NCBI GenBank assembly: GCA_964019425.1
Contig: OZ025844.1
Location: forward strand, 1 to 64,000
Length of the DNA: 64,000 bases
Direction of reading: 5' to 3'
DNA from: Flectonema sp. DT1601
Lineage: Eukaryota > Euglenozoa > Diplonemea > Diplonemida > Diplonemidae
In this document: one piece after another, positions 36,820 to 47,927 of the stretch
Layout: each line of letters begins with the position of its first letter
How positions within the stretch are numbered: the first letter of the stretch is position 1
Translations under genes and position numbers: made by a program
The notes under the pieces: generated by a model
Seen by the model: only the letters and a program-made list of their open reading frames with translations
Told to the model about the DNA's origin: nothing
Databases searched by the model: none

Positions 36820-37575
36820 TTCAGTTCAAAAAACTGGACACGAAAATAAATAATTCTTATCAAAGAGGCAAAGCAACTTGTTGTTCAGTGTTTTCTGTTA
36901 AAATAATAAAATAATTAGCTGGAAAATAAAACTGGTAAATTAACACTTTCGATCGGTTACAACAGTTTAAAAAAAATAGAATAAAAACATCAGCCACTGC
37001 AAGAAATGAAAACGTCTACCGTATTTCATTCAAAACTAAACACCTCGAGGTTAACAAGATTATTGCAGTCGTGCTGCCACTCTGCCAACAGAAATCATCA
37101 TGTGGTTTAAAGCAAGCAAGCACTATGCCAAACGAATCGTAAAAGAAATACAACAAAAAGGAAAGTGAAAGGGAGAAAAGGGACAAAAGAAAAGGGGATG
37201 CGGCTCCGCTAACTTGCAGGAAAGAAATGTCTTTTTTGGAGACATTTTGATTAAGAATCATTGAAAGGAAGCAGGGCGCGAATAGTCCTCAACACGTCTA
37301 AAGACTTATGTGATCAGACAGTGAAAAGAACAAGGAAATACTAATTACCACATTACGTTGTCGTTGCGTAACGTTCGTTAAAACTTCACTTCAGTACCAG
37401 AGAAGGAAACTGTTGGGGAATACTAAAGTAAGAAGACACCTTTCATTCAAAATAGAATCATCTCAAACTGGTGAACAAATTCGACAATCAGAGAGACTTT
37501 ATAAAAACACAAATAGTTTAGAATGAATATTATTATTTTTATTATTTTTTTTTTTCGATCGAAGCACCAGACAGT
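36820..37575. other. intergenic, no convincing gene
   Basis: Contains a low-complexity 81-codon minus frame (37016-37261) starting at an ATG but without domain or splice support. T11 at 37543-37553. Likely UTR sequence. Confidence 0.35.
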
Positions 37576-39894
37576 TTAGTCTTTCTTGTCAGGTGCGTTG
37601 TCAGCTCCCTTAATCTCTATTTCTTTTCTTTTAATCTTCGCTTGATGAATATCGTGGTAATGTTCAAGAATCCTTGCTGCGATAGAACATAAGAAGCAAA
37701 ATAAAACAATTCCCCACACGACCGCAAACCCACTGAGATCTACCTTTGGAACTTCTCCTGAATCGTTTGTTGGTATTTCAGGGCAGTTGCCAATGAAGTA
37801 CGCGGCTTCCAAATCAGAAATGAATTCGAAATCACTCCGAAGCTCTAAAACTACTTCTGTAAACAATGACGTGTAAGGAGATGACTTTGGAAGGACGAAT
37901 CCAAAACCAAATCGATTCCATTTATCACCGTGAACTACGATGTTACATCCGTCATCGGACGTTGCCTTCCAACGAGTCCAGATCGCATCATAAATCCCAA
38001 CATCTGCTTTCTTTGACTTAATTAATGCGACCATATCGTTCTCATTCTTGGCACTCACGTAACCTTTGTTTGTTAAATCTTCGATATTGAGAGTGGTGTC
38101 AAATCTAAGTTGGTTTGAAGTGTCCATAGGAAGCGTTACGTCTTTTAGTGCAACTTCTCCATATCTAATCTCAGAGAACGTATTAACAGAGTAGTCTAAA
38201 TCTTTCTCCGCTAACAAAGCTGCCAATTGGGCAGTGTAAGTGCTTGTAAAGATTAATTGTGCGATGGTGAATGCTGTCATTAAAAACTTTCTGCTGGTTG
38301 CAACAGCATCACCATCTCCCTCAAAGAGTGTAACGAATCCGAGATATAAATAATTTGTAAGTGCGGAAAAGATGTTCCAACATGACCTGCACTTACCCTT
38401 CCCGTCAGCAGAGGTATGCTTATTGTAAGAGCATTCAAAACACCATGGGGTTTCATTTTCCTCGAGTTTCGCATATTCATCGATTCTTTCTTCACGTGAA
38501 ACCGGCTCTGGATTACTTTCTGTGTCTGAGGTTCCCACGATGTAGTAGGCACAGGCTCCAATAAACCAAACTCCAATCCAACAGGCCCACACAGCAGGAC
38601 TGAAGGGTTTCAGCCACTGGACATACACATCTTTATTACCTGGTGCTCTCATTATCATGGAGTCACTCGTTTCCAAAAACGGTTGCGTAAAGTCGTACAA
38701 CGTTTGTCTTTCGTCCGTAATCGAAAAATCACCGAAAACAATATCATAAGGCTTCCCTGCAAGCTTTATTGCTTCGCCATGTGCGATATTCGTGTAGTTT
38801 ACTTCTGCTTTGTATCCCAGTGTGGTTCTTATTCTTTTTTCGAAATCAGCGATAAAGCCAGTGTACTTACCGTTGTTTTCGTATAAGTAAGGTTCTGAAA
38901 TTTTAAAAAGAACTTTAAATGTAATTCCATCCATTGGTCGGATCCCAGTTTTGCTGTTTCGCTGGCCCAGCGGCCAGTTCGTGACTGATGACAACCCCCA
39001 CTCCCTAGTGTCACAAATATAAAATCCGACAACAGAACGTTCCTGAAGTATTATTTGATTTTTGATAAGTTCGAGGAGGGGATCTCCATGATTCCAAGGA
39101 ACAGGAGGGTTAGTCGTGTAGGCTGATAGAGCCCTAGTTAGAATCGTTCCAGCAAGAGCAACTGGTACTTTGTCCTGACGGATTTGCATCAGGTTTTCAA
39201 CTATCACCGAACTTTCAAATTCCGGATCAAACTGAAACTGAACGACTATCCACACTCTTCCAACGTTTAGCTTCGCAGACAGCGTGAGCTCCTTCACTTG
39301 CTGGACATCAGTACTGCTAATTGCAACAACTTCAATGTGGTCGTCCTTCAAGCTAATAAACAGAGCATCCCTCTCAGCTGCTGTTGTTGGCATTCGATGG
39401 AATATGAGACGGTTCGCAGAAGGATTATCGTCGTGCAGGTGCATAAGCTGTGCGGCAAATTCAATTGAGACAGCACTGCCGTCATGTACAAGAGCGATGT
39501 TTGGTGTCCCATGAGTAGTTGCATACTCCGTAAGACGCGTGGCAAATTCAGAGATCGGAGGTTGTACTGATGTCACAAAGGGATACTTGTCAAAGCTTGA
39601 TTCTTTCGGTCTCACTGCTGTGCTAATAAGAGGAGTTTTGGAGATACTAAGTTGTTCCTGAATTGCGTAAAGATCATCCGCCGAGTTCACTCCAATGAAT
39701 GCGACGTTGTCAGCTGCAACCGCAGTTCTGACAGAGTTGACACTAATGTCTTGAACTCTCTCTACGACGATATTCTGAGCTCCATTGACTGCTGATATCA
39801 CCCTCGCCTGGTCAAGACCACTCGGATCAAACACGCCGATGTTTATCCCACCGGCTGATGCCAGCAGCAGCGAAAATAAGAGTTTTCGATACAT
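37576..39894 (-). CDS. ionotropic glutamate receptor-like ligand-gated channel
   Basis: 772 aa, single frame, ATG three bases after the acceptor CCCCTAACAG. It has a signal peptide (1-15) and an ANF/periplasmic-binding-like amino-terminal domain (about 16-300). The S1 half of the ligand-binding domain (326-416) has ITDERQTLYDFTQPF, with R396 where glutamate receptors bind the ligand carboxylate. M1 is at 433-453, the re-entrant pore loop at about 508-530, and M3 at 537-561 with TYTAQLAALL, the counterpart of the animal SYTANLAAFL gate. S2 (562-705) has D636, equivalent to the ligand-amino-binding acid. M4 is at 722-741, followed by a Lys-rich cytosolic tail. An unusual CxxC-x13-CxxC (485-505) sits in the M1-pore loop. 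The ion selectivity filter does not match K+ channels. Confidence 0.93.
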   Translation of the reverse strand: MYRKLLFSLLLASAGGINIGVFDPSGLDQARVISAVNGAQNIVVERVQDISVNSVRTAVAADNVAFIGVNSADDLYAIQEQLSISKTPLISTAVRPKESSFDKYPFVTSVQPPISEFATRLTEYATTHGTPNIALVHDGSAVSIEFAAQLMHLHDDNPSANRLIFHRMPTTAAERDALFISLKDDHIEVVAISSTDVQQVKELTLSAKLNVGRVWIVVQFQFDPEFESSVIVENLMQIRQDKVPVALAGTILTRALSAYTTNPPVPWNHGDPLLELIKNQIILQERSVVGFYICDTREWGLSSVTNWPLGQRNSKTGIRPMDGITFKVLFKISEPYLYENNGKYTGFIADFEKRIRTTLGYKAEVNYTNIAHGEAIKLAGKPYDIVFGDFSITDERQTLYDFTQPFLETSDSMIMRAPGNKDVYVQWLKPFSPAVWACWIGVWFIGACAYYIVGTSDTESNPEPVSREERIDEYAKLEENETPWCFECSYNKHTSADGKGKCRSCWNIFSALTNYLYLGFVTLFEGDGDAVATSRKFLMTAFTIAQLIFTSTYTAQLAALLAEKDLDYSVNTFSEIRYGEVALKDVTLPMDTSNQLRFDTTLNIEDLTNKGYVSAKNENDMVALIKSKKADVGIYDAIWTRWKATSDDGCNIVVHGDKWNRFGFGFVLPKSSPYTSLFTEVVLELRSDFEFISDLEAAYFIGNCPEIPTNDSGEVPKVDLSGFAVVWGIVLFCFLCSIAARILEHYHDIHQAKIKRKEIEIKGADNAPDKKD

Positions 39895-40418
39895 TTTCTG
39901 TTAGGGGGTGTAATGATATTTATCACTTCGTGCATTAAAAAATAATACTCAATGGATGTGTAGATACCCAAAGGTCATTCATTCTGATTGCAGCCAACAA
40001 TCATTTTATAGTATACTAACCTGAAAGCAAATGTTGAATGAGAAATTACGTGCTGTCAGTTGCTTCGATTCATTCACTGATAAGAAATGGTTCGATAAAC
40101 TACAACATATCAACCGTCATATACTTCAGACGCGGATCTTCTATTGTGTTGTACGCACTCATTTCCAATGCACGACAAAGCTGTTATAGCATGAATACTC
40201 AACGTCTGGTACCAAGTCCCCTTTAAGTTTTAGCAACACTGTCTCCCAGGGAAAGACATCAGAAAGCAGACTACGTGGCGACTAAGTGGCAAGGTTAGAG
40301 GCTTTAACCCGACTGGGTTAAATGAACGAAACAAAGCAATAACTCAAAGACAGCTTAAGCTTAAGTTCAGTATAAAAGTTAATATCTACTAAGAACTGAT
40401 AAACAAGTTCAAAGTAGT
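39895..40418. other. intergenic, no gene seen
   Basis: Holds the pyrimidine tract and AG of the glutamate-receptor-like mRNA at its left end. The 62-codon plus frame at 40038-40226 has no support. Confidence 0.4.
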
Positions 40419-42713
40419 CTAAGGTGCAGGTCCAGGCCACTCAGGAGCGTTATTAATATCAACACAACTGAGCTGTGCGCAGCCAAGGATTCTCTCTGGC
40501 ATCTCAGTGTCATCGCGACCTTCAATGCAGCAGCCGACATGTAATTTGTATTGCGATAAAGCACCCCACATGCTGTAAAGTGCAACACGCGCTGTGTACG
40601 CCCACCTGCGTAAGTTGCAATTCACCTCTAAGTAATGGTCGCCACGGAAACACTTTCCAGAACGTGTTACGAGCACAGGTTTCCCGTTGTACTTACTGAA
40701 TACTTTGGGCACACCTCTTTCTGCCCGAACCAAAAATTTGAATCTCCCTAAGAAAGGCTGCTGTGCAGGGGTCGCCCCACCTTGCGGAACCTTCTCATAA
40801 AAGTCCTTCAGCAGTGAAGCCGCTGGTAGTTCTTTCGTTTTAAGATCTTCGATTACAGACTTTTTTAAAGAAAAGGTGAGAATCGCATTAATAGTCGGTC
40901 CTCCTGCATCTTGTCCCCATACAGATGGAGCCTCACAGTGAGGTATGTGAAGGTTAAAGAGGATAGTTTCTGGGAGGCCAGTAGCGTTAGATTCTATCTC
41001 ACTTGGTATTCGAAGGTGTCGACCAATATGTTCAAGAGGCTGGTCAGACTTGTAGATATCAACTCCAGCAAGAGAGTACATGCTGTCCAGGGAGGGTATT
41101 TTTAAACCAGTCTTGCGATACCCTGGAGCGCGGAGATTCCATCCCTCAGCGAATCCATCTGAAGCAGACATAGGAGGCATCGTATCCATCGCACCTTTAC
41201 TTACCATATTCATAAATGAAGTACCTCCAACTTGAATTCCATTTTCAGGTCCATTCCACTGGATGAGAACGGACACCAAAGACTGCGTTGGTGATGGCGC
41301 ACCGAGACGGGACAAGACCTGATTATCAATACCTCCCCAGTCTTCGTTATCATCAACACAACTACCTCTAGGCGTTTGAACTGGTGTAAAAAATGAAGCG
41401 CCGTCATCATCGTTATTTAAGTTAACGGACTCCAATTCATCCAACGTGACAGCTGCGTTAACCCTGTCTCTCAATGCTGTTACAACACTTGGTTCTTCTT
41501 CATCCCAGGGTGGGGTTCCCGTGTTTACGTGAATTGTATTTAGTAGTTCACGTAGTTGTGTTATTTGTTTTGTGAGTCGAGTGATTTCATCGTCTTTCTC
41601 TGCAACTATCTTTTGATGGTCAGCCAGTGTGATGACACCACCGACATCGTTCTTATTTGTATCACCTGCTGATTGTTTGAATTGTCTTATCTGATCTTCA
41701 GCCTCACACGACACGACGTGTAATGCCAGACCTCTCATATCACTAGTGAGACCAGTTTCTGTTAACAGTTCGGATGGAAGCATCCTTCGTTGTTTACCAG
41801 CAGAAGGACCGGAAGAAAGACCAGAAAAATAAATAGCCTTCGTATCCCACGTTTGAGTACTGCAACCGGCTAGTCGGGCAGCTTGCCATGTTGTGTCGCT
41901 GTTAAGCAACATGTGTACATCTTGTGCAGTAAACGATGCCCCAGCTGGTATTGTGACATGTTTGCTCTCAACAGTGCTCCCCCAACCCCAAAGAACTACC
42001 AACAGTGTACTGGGCTTTTTAGGCGGTGGTATCCAACCCGCAATTGCTGCAACACTCTTTGCATCTAATACCTTCGAAAGACACCACACTTGTAGTGACG
42101 GAGCAGCAAGTGGCGACTCAGAGAGCTGCTGCTGGGGTTGCTTTGGTATAAATGCTTCGATTTCAAACACCGAAGGGGCTGATAAAATTGCCGCCACGGC
42201 AGTTGAGTGTTCCTTCCCTCGAATTAAAGTATCACATACTCGGTTTATAGTCATTCCGACTTTAAGGCCTGCGGATGCTGCTGAACCACTGACAGCTGTT
42301 ACGATGGAGCGTTTTAGCTGAATTCCAACTCGGCCTTTCGAGTCCTTTTTAACTCTAAAAGTTCTCGGTGTGTCAGGGTGATTGCTTGCATGCCTCTGTT
42401 GTGATTGCTGAATAACTTGCTGCCATTCTCTTGCCTCCTGTGCGCTCTTTGCTCGCAACCTGAGTGTGTGGACGCCAGCTTCCGGGGACCTCGCGTATGC
42501 CACTTCAATATATCTCTTGCTTGCGTGTCCAGACTCTAGACGAAGAATTGCTGTCTTCAAGTCCGAAAGTTTTCTCGTCGTTCTGTCATCTCGTTCGTGG
42601 GATCTGATGAACTGACAGCCAATTTCACGAAATTCACACCACCTGGGAAACCATCCCAACATGTTCTTCATTTCCAACCATCCAGTTTTAATAACTGATT
42701 CCCCTCCACTCAT
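40419..42713 (-). CDS. PH-PDZ-EDR2-type lipid-binding protein
   Basis: 764 aa. Residues about 5-105 form a PH domain (IKTGWLEMKN...WCEFREI...AREWQQVIQQS). Residues about 112-190 form a PDZ-like domain (RVGIQLKRS..VTAVSGSAASAGLKVGMTINRV). Residues about 365-395 form a short coiled coil (EKDDEITRLTKQITQLRELL). Residues about 480-760 match the EDR2 C-terminal domain (formerly DUF1336: LFNLHIPHCEAPSVWGQDAGGPTINAI ... FYEKVP), a START-associated lipid-binding module of plants and protists. Probably a peripheral membrane protein. PH with EDR2_C is known from plants; the added PDZ domain is less usual. The acceptor TTCACAG lies 17 nt before the ATG. Confidence 0.82.
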   Translation of the reverse strand: MSGGESVIKTGWLEMKNMLGWFPRWCEFREIGCQFIRSHERDDRTTRKLSDLKTAILRLESGHASKRYIEVAYARSPEAGVHTLRLRAKSAQEAREWQQVIQQSQQRHASNHPDTPRTFRVKKDSKGRVGIQLKRSIVTAVSGSAASAGLKVGMTINRVCDTLIRGKEHSTAVAAILSAPSVFEIEAFIPKQPQQQLSESPLAAPSLQVWCLSKVLDAKSVAAIAGWIPPPKKPSTLLVVLWGWGSTVESKHVTIPAGASFTAQDVHMLLNSDTTWQAARLAGCSTQTWDTKAIYFSGLSSGPSAGKQRRMLPSELLTETGLTSDMRGLALHVVSCEAEDQIRQFKQSAGDTNKNDVGGVITLADHQKIVAEKDDEITRLTKQITQLRELLNTIHVNTGTPPWDEEEPSVVTALRDRVNAAVTLDELESVNLNNDDDGASFFTPVQTPRGSCVDDNEDWGGIDNQVLSRLGAPSPTQSLVSVLIQWNGPENGIQVGGTSFMNMVSKGAMDTMPPMSASDGFAEGWNLRAPGYRKTGLKIPSLDSMYSLAGVDIYKSDQPLEHIGRHLRIPSEIESNATGLPETILFNLHIPHCEAPSVWGQDAGGPTINAILTFSLKKSVIEDLKTKELPAASLLKDFYEKVPQGGATPAQQPFLGRFKFLVRAERGVPKVFSKYNGKPVLVTRSGKCFRGDHYLEVNCNLRRWAYTARVALYSMWGALSQYKLHVGCCIEGRDDTEMPERILGCAQLSCVDINNAPEWPGPAP

Positions 42714-42999
42714 TTGTTATGTTGTATTGCTGTGAAGTATATCTTTGTAAGAAGCACCACATTTACAAAAGGCAGTTAGCTTGCAGATGTGACAACACAT
42801 ACAAACTCTACGTGACTTTTCGCACTGAATGCGATTCGCTTAAAGCAGCTGACTTGCAGCTTTCTGAGGGTCAAGAAAACCCCCCTCGAGAAAAATAATT
42901 AGAAGCTAATTAGCATAGCCTCCGGGTGGTGGTAGTGGCCTCTGGGTTTAGGTTAACTACGAACACATATGTTGTCGGCTATTTTTTATTTGATAAAAT

Positions 43000-43593
43000 C
43001 TACGCAGGAAGTCTGGACTCTAGAGTTTCTAATGATGCTATATCTACCACCGGAGGGTTTGCAGAAAATATCGCAAAAGCTTCTTTCACGATTGACCCAC
43101 TCCCCTGTTGGTAACTACCAAGAGAGGCTTCCAGATCAGCGGCGGATTCCGGAACGCGACGTTTGCGCTGATTAATAATAACTTCAATATCTTCTTGTTG
43201 TCGTTGTTTAGCTGACTGCAATGCAGACTGAGTTTGTTTTATATTTGACTTTCGTTTAGCAACAGCAGCTGCTTCTCCCTTGTTAAGGATGTCAAGCATG
43301 TTTTTGATATCTCCCGTTAATTTCTTTTCCTCCTCCAATCGTCTAATCGATGCTTCCACAGACGCGTTATATTTCTCTCTGGTAGTTTCATTACATAATA
43401 CTTCGTGTGCAATTCTAATCTGGTCGAATACCTCCTCCGCTCTGTGATCACTATTCCTGTCTGGATGGAACTTTAGAGCTGCTCGTCTGTAACCTTTTGT
43501 TATTTCATTCTCAGTAGCATTAAACTCAATCCCTAACAAGTCATACAATGTCATATCTTTTGTGTTGTAAGTGCCATAATTAGGGTGCACCAT
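43000..43593 (-). CDS. J-domain co-chaperone (DnaJ-like)
   Basis: 197 aa. The J domain at residues 14-80 has YDLLGIEFNATENEITKGYR and the catalytic HPD (43-45), so it should stimulate an Hsp70. A Lys/Gln-rich helical region (90-150) follows, with KRRVPESAADLEASLG near the end. There is no signal peptide, zinc-finger domain or C-terminal peptide-binding domain, so it is a class III (DNAJC-type) protein, probably cytosolic or nuclear. Single exon. Confidence 0.88.
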   Translation of the reverse strand: MVHPNYGTYNTKDMTLYDLLGIEFNATENEITKGYRRAALKFHPDRNSDHRAEEVFDQIRIAHEVLCNETTREKYNASVEASIRRLEEEKKLTGDIKNMLDILNKGEAAAVAKRKSNIKQTQSALQSAKQRQQEDIEVIINQRKRRVPESAADLEASLGSYQQGSGSIVKEAFAIFSANPPVVDIASLETLESRLPA

Positions 43594-44059
43594 ATTGGGA
43601 TTTTTTTTTTTGGCTACTATGGAAGAGAAGAACTTGTAAAGTAGTAAACTTTTTGTAACACCAGAATGACAACAGTCTCAGGAGTCGCAAACGAGTGCTT
43701 TACGACCGCCATCGCAATGGTCTGTCTGTAAATTAAAAAAAAAAAAAAAAAAAACAGTGCATTAAAAAAAATGAAATAAATTAACATGCCTGTTAACTGT
43801 GTAGGACGTTTTGTATTTTTCCGTGTTCCTTCTTCTTTTTTTTTTTTTTCAAGAAAACTCCCAATTCCACAAAAATAGTTTCCGAAAACGCCAACTCATC
43901 ACAAAAATATTTAACCACTCAGAACAACTCACTTTGACAGAAAAAGATACATGTCAGAAGTTGGTGCAAACCATTTTGATGGAATTAGAAGTTTTCCCTT
44001 TCTTTTTTATTTTAAATTATTATTATTGCTCAGTATTCGACCAGAAAAAAATTTTTTTT
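43594..44059. other. intergenic, T-rich, no gene seen
   Basis: Several A/T homopolymers (A17 at 43738-43754; T14 at 43836-43849). No open frame of interest on either strand. Confidence 0.4.
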
Positions 44060-44274
44060 TTATGAAGAATTCGCATAAATGATAGAATAGCCTTCCGAGT
44101 TACCCGGTAGCTGTAGATTACCTGTTTTTAATTTTAAATTAATTCCCCGACGGCATACAATTTAATAAACAATTCAGCGAGTAACATACCAGGGTTTACA
44201 ACGACCTTCTGATTTGCTGGAAGAGTGAAGGCATACCCACCTGGTCTTGGAGCATTAATTCCCTGGCCTGGCAT
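44060..44274 (-). CDS. 48-aa protein of unknown function, two exons
   Basis: Exon 1 (44274-44190, ATG to CCTG) and exon 2 (44121-44060) are separated by a 68-nt intron GTATGTTACTCG...TTAAAAACAG. Phases agree (85 + 62 nt = 49 codons including TAA). The product begins MPGQGINAPRPGGYAFTLPA and ends SEGYSIIYANSS. It is Gly/Pro/Asn-rich with no membrane segment or known motif. It sits in line with the same-strand genes on both sides. The matched intron signals and phase make a real small gene more likely than chance. Confidence 0.65.
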
Positions 44275-44542
44275 TGTTTTGTGTAAGTGTTTATGAATGT
44301 GTATCTACGAGAAGGGAAAGAATAAGAATAACGCAGAAATCAGTTGTTTGTTTGGCAGCATCTTGCAATCACCGATACAGATAGTCATAAACATAAAATA
44401 ATGTAAGCTGTTTAATAATAGTAATGTTGTAATATTCAGCAAATGGTGATCAAAACATACAAAAATAGACTTCTAAAATACAGAAACTGAACAGAAACGA
44501 ATTGCTCCATTGCAATGACCGAACAGTTGTAGTTGACAGGTT

Positions 44543-45618
44543 TCAGTACCTTTTCGGAGTTACTGGATTTCGCTTTTTCGAAATTGACGGCGAGCTTCCT
44601 ATGCGACTCGGGGGTAGAATTCCTCCTCCAGCCTTTCTAATCCGTTCTTTGAGCTTTGTACATTCATCATTCTTCATTCGAACTTCTCTTTCCAGTCGAG
44701 ACACGTTTGTCTCATGTCGTAGAGCTTGTTTATTCTCATGTTCAAATTTAGTACGACAACCTTCGATGACAACACGATGTGCATCCTTGCATTGGTTGAG
44801 TATATTTGCTATCTCTCCTTTTTTGATCTGCTGGGCTTCGATTTCGGTATCTTTTCGTTCATTCTGTTTTAACAGATGTTAAGGTGATAAATACTAACTT
44901 AATTAAACAACAATAAGAAGTAATAATAATAATATCATACCAAACGTGTTAGGAACTCTAACCTCCCCTCAAGCTTCTCACGTTCTTCTACAAATTGGTG
45001 TTCCATTTCTGACTGAACTTCAGAGAGCCGCTGGTTCATCTGCTGACGTACCGCTTGTATGCTGTCCTCAGCCTTGTGTTGTGGTTTGGAAAAGTCTGCG
45101 AGAGTTCGCTGCAATTGTTCAATCTGAGATTTATACTTTTGTTCTGTCTCAGAAAAAGATTTTTGCATTTGCAAAAGACGACTTTTTGCTTCCGACGTCA
45201 GGTGAAGCTCAGTCTGGATTTCGATATCATTTGCAGGAGTCGAAGGGCTACGCTGTTGTACTGATGAAGCTCTTCGAGCAACAGCGAGGTCTTTTTGCAG
45301 CAGTTTGCAGACCTCATCTTCTTCTGAAAGCTGGTTTTGCATTGAACGAAGACATTCTTCCTTTGCAGCAACTTGTTTCCGCACAACATCAATTTGTACT
45401 TGCAGATCTCTCGCTCTTTCGGCATCGAAGTCTACGCCTTCCCAAGAATCTGCTTGCGCCTTAGCAGGATTTCTATTTATCATTTGATAAGCATTTCTTC
45501 CACTGGTTGTTGTTTTCATAGTTTGAGAAGTTCCTAATGCTCGTTGCCTCCTTGCCTCATCTAATCGAGTGCGAGCTGTATCTGGACTCGCGTAACTATC
45601 AGCTTCCACCAGATCCAT
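44543..45618 (-). CDS. coiled-coil protein, two exons
   Basis: Exon 1 (45618-44941) and exon 2 (44863-44543) flank a 77-nt intron GTATGATATT...AAAACAG in phase 0, giving 332 aa. Residues 1-70 are Ala/Arg-rich and disordered. Residues 70-310 are almost continuous heptad coiled coil, and exon 2 continues the heptads without a break (NERKDTEIEAQQIKKGEIA). The last 35 residues are Ser/Pro/Lys-rich. The acceptor TTTATGTAACAG lies just before the ATG (11 nt). Proteins of this type are often cytoskeletal or basal-body components; no family was identified. Confidence 0.78.
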
Positions 45619-46349
45619 TTCCCTTCCAGCTGTTACATAAATAAATAATAAACAATTACTTATAAAAAGAAGTTTTTATAAGCATTTTAAATATACTCAG
45701 TTGTGTAAATGGGGGATCGAGCTATTTTCTTTTCGTTTCTTTTTTTTTTTTTTCTTCTTGTCTGACGACAATAAATGCTTGTGAATCGAATAGAAATAAC
45801 ATTATGCAGCTCGCACTACTAAAAAAGCTGTTGGATTTGCGTAGTTGATACCAACGACACGATCCATAAACAAGAATATAAAGGAAAGGAAGAAAGAAGG
45901 AAGATTAACATCAATGAAAGGGACAGAAGGAATCTCATTGGTCCATTCACGCGCGTCTTTAATTAGAAGACGAGGCATTTGGCTACCTTAAGAGAGTCGT
46001 AGTTATCCCCGCCGTTTACCGACACTAATGCTGAATTCTACCCTCGTTTTATCATATCATCAAATATGAAGACTACGCACGAATCGCTACAAGCGAGAAA
46101 CAAAAGACATATTGGGAGGTTGGGCAAGATAATGTTCTGTTCAGTTACGCAGACAATGAATTTAATATCACTAGTTTTAGAACAGAAAAGTGAGAATAAG
46201 AAAAGTAGTAGAGAATAGTAAAAGAAAAGTATTCATTTCCACAGTTCTTAACATCAAAAGGGTAATAGAATATGTAGTTTCAGGCCTTAATCTTATACTA
46301 GAATATGTAGTTAAGTATTTAAGGGAGAGAAATATTTTTTTTTTATTTA
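45619..46349. other. intergenic, no gene seen
   Basis: AT-rich with T14 at 45740-45753. The short plus frame at 46190-46387 lacks any support. Confidence 0.35.
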
Positions 46350-46351
46350 GA

Positions 46352-46702
46352 AAAATACAAACTGATGACTACGAGGGGTCTGGGTAGCCCGCATCAGTAA
46401 GGACCCAATCGCGAAGATTGTAGTTTCATAGTATTGGCTGGAAGTGATCGACTTCCAGCCTCCACCTTGCCCAGAGCCTAACAGGTTGTAAACAACTAAA
46501 GAAAATAAAAGAGAAAGTTTAGTTTAGTTTAGTTAGCAAAATACAAACTGATGACTACGAGGGGTCTGGGTAGCCCGCATCAGTAAGGACCCAATCGCGA
46601 AGATTGTAGTTTCATAGTATTGGCTGGAAGTGATCGACTTCCAGCCTCCACCTTGCCCAGAGGCTAACAGGTTGTAAACAAGAAAAGAAAATAAAAGAGA
46701 AA
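46352..46702. repeat. two direct copies (period 186 bp) of a hairpin-bearing repeat
   Basis: Copies at 46352-46516 and 46538-46702 are nearly identical, separated by a (TTTAG)n stretch. Each has ACTGATG...CATCAGT (46361-46367 with 46392-46398) and a perfect ten-pair hairpin GGCTGGAAGT-GATCG-ACTTCCAGCC (46436-46460; 46622-46646), and ends TAACAGGTTGTAAACA. A shorter relative lies at 47928-48010. It could be a miniature element or a structured RNA gene; no terminal inverted repeat or tRNA-like box was found. Confidence 0.7.
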
Positions 46703-47061
46703 TGATCTGGGAGTGGGGGGAAGGTGAAAAAAAAAAAAATCTTCTTTCTTTCACATCTTTCTTTATAATACGACCACATGTGCCATATGCCGACACTCCG
46801 AAAGAAAATAGAAAACCCCGGAACAGTACCGAGGATCGTTCACCCCCAGTTGCCCAAAGCATTATAATTGTACCGTGGGCTTACCGAAAAAGCTTTAGAA
46901 AAGTACCACAAAAAATTGGGCAGCACATAGCCATATCACTCAGCAAGAAATGAAAACCAAAAGGATCAGGTAAGATGACAGTCAGTTTATGGGTCATAAC
47001 TGCGCCGGACCAAAAAATTACTTTTCAAAAAGTGAAGGGAAAACAATAATTTTTTTTTTTT

Positions 47062-47093
<32 letters not shown>

Positions 47094-47927
47094 TCATTTA
47101 ACATCCGAAAACGGACATCAAAAAACAACAACAACAATGGCTGTTCTTTTGAACCTTGCTTCTTAAAAGTATAAGGAAGCATAAGTAAACAACAATCTTG
47201 GTAAGCTATAAAAAAGCTCAAGATGGCATGTTTTTTCACCTGATACACTGATCAGAAATCAAGCAGGAAAAAAAACAACAAGCACAGCAACAAAAGCGTA
47301 GAAAAAATATAGCTTTTTGAGAAAATCAGTCTAGCTGAAATCATAAGCCAAATATCAAAAAGAAAATGAGCGTTGTGATAGAACAGCGACCCTCCTACTG
47401 GAAGTAATGTTGTTTTAATTAGTGAGTCCAACAGACAACTGGGATGAGTTAGGTATAACCACAATGCTTCCTGTTCGGTACACTAGCAGGAAACTATGTC
47501 GAAATAAGGAAAAAAAAAGGAAAAGAAAACTACATTTCAATATGCCAGCTATGCAGTTACGCGAATTGAAAGGAGAAGGCTACCCGATGGTATTAATTAT
47601 TAACAGCCTACAAGCAACACGCACCAGCAATACCTCATCGGTGTTCAAACAGCTAGAAAGCTCTGACTGTAGAACAAGAATCTATAAACCGCAGGGACTG
47701 CGGGGGAAGAACAACAAAAAAAATAGAAAAGAAAACTCAGCCACGACAAGCCAGACCTACGTTTCGTCATTTAAATTATTGGAAGTCACATTCGAAATAT
47801 CGAAATCAACAAAAACAACCTTCCGGGAGAGATTGGGAAGGAGAGGAAAATATAACTGTCTGTTTCACATAACATTATTAGAACACAGAGAGTCAGGCTC
47901 AACATTCAACATTGTCTTGGTTGTTAG
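46703..47927. other. intergenic with (CTTT)n microsatellite
   Basis: A (TTTC)n tract spans about 47060-47096. The 169-codon plus-strand frame (47422-47931) is Lys-rich, has no domain and opposes the local gene direction; I do not accept it as a gene. Confidence 0.35.
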
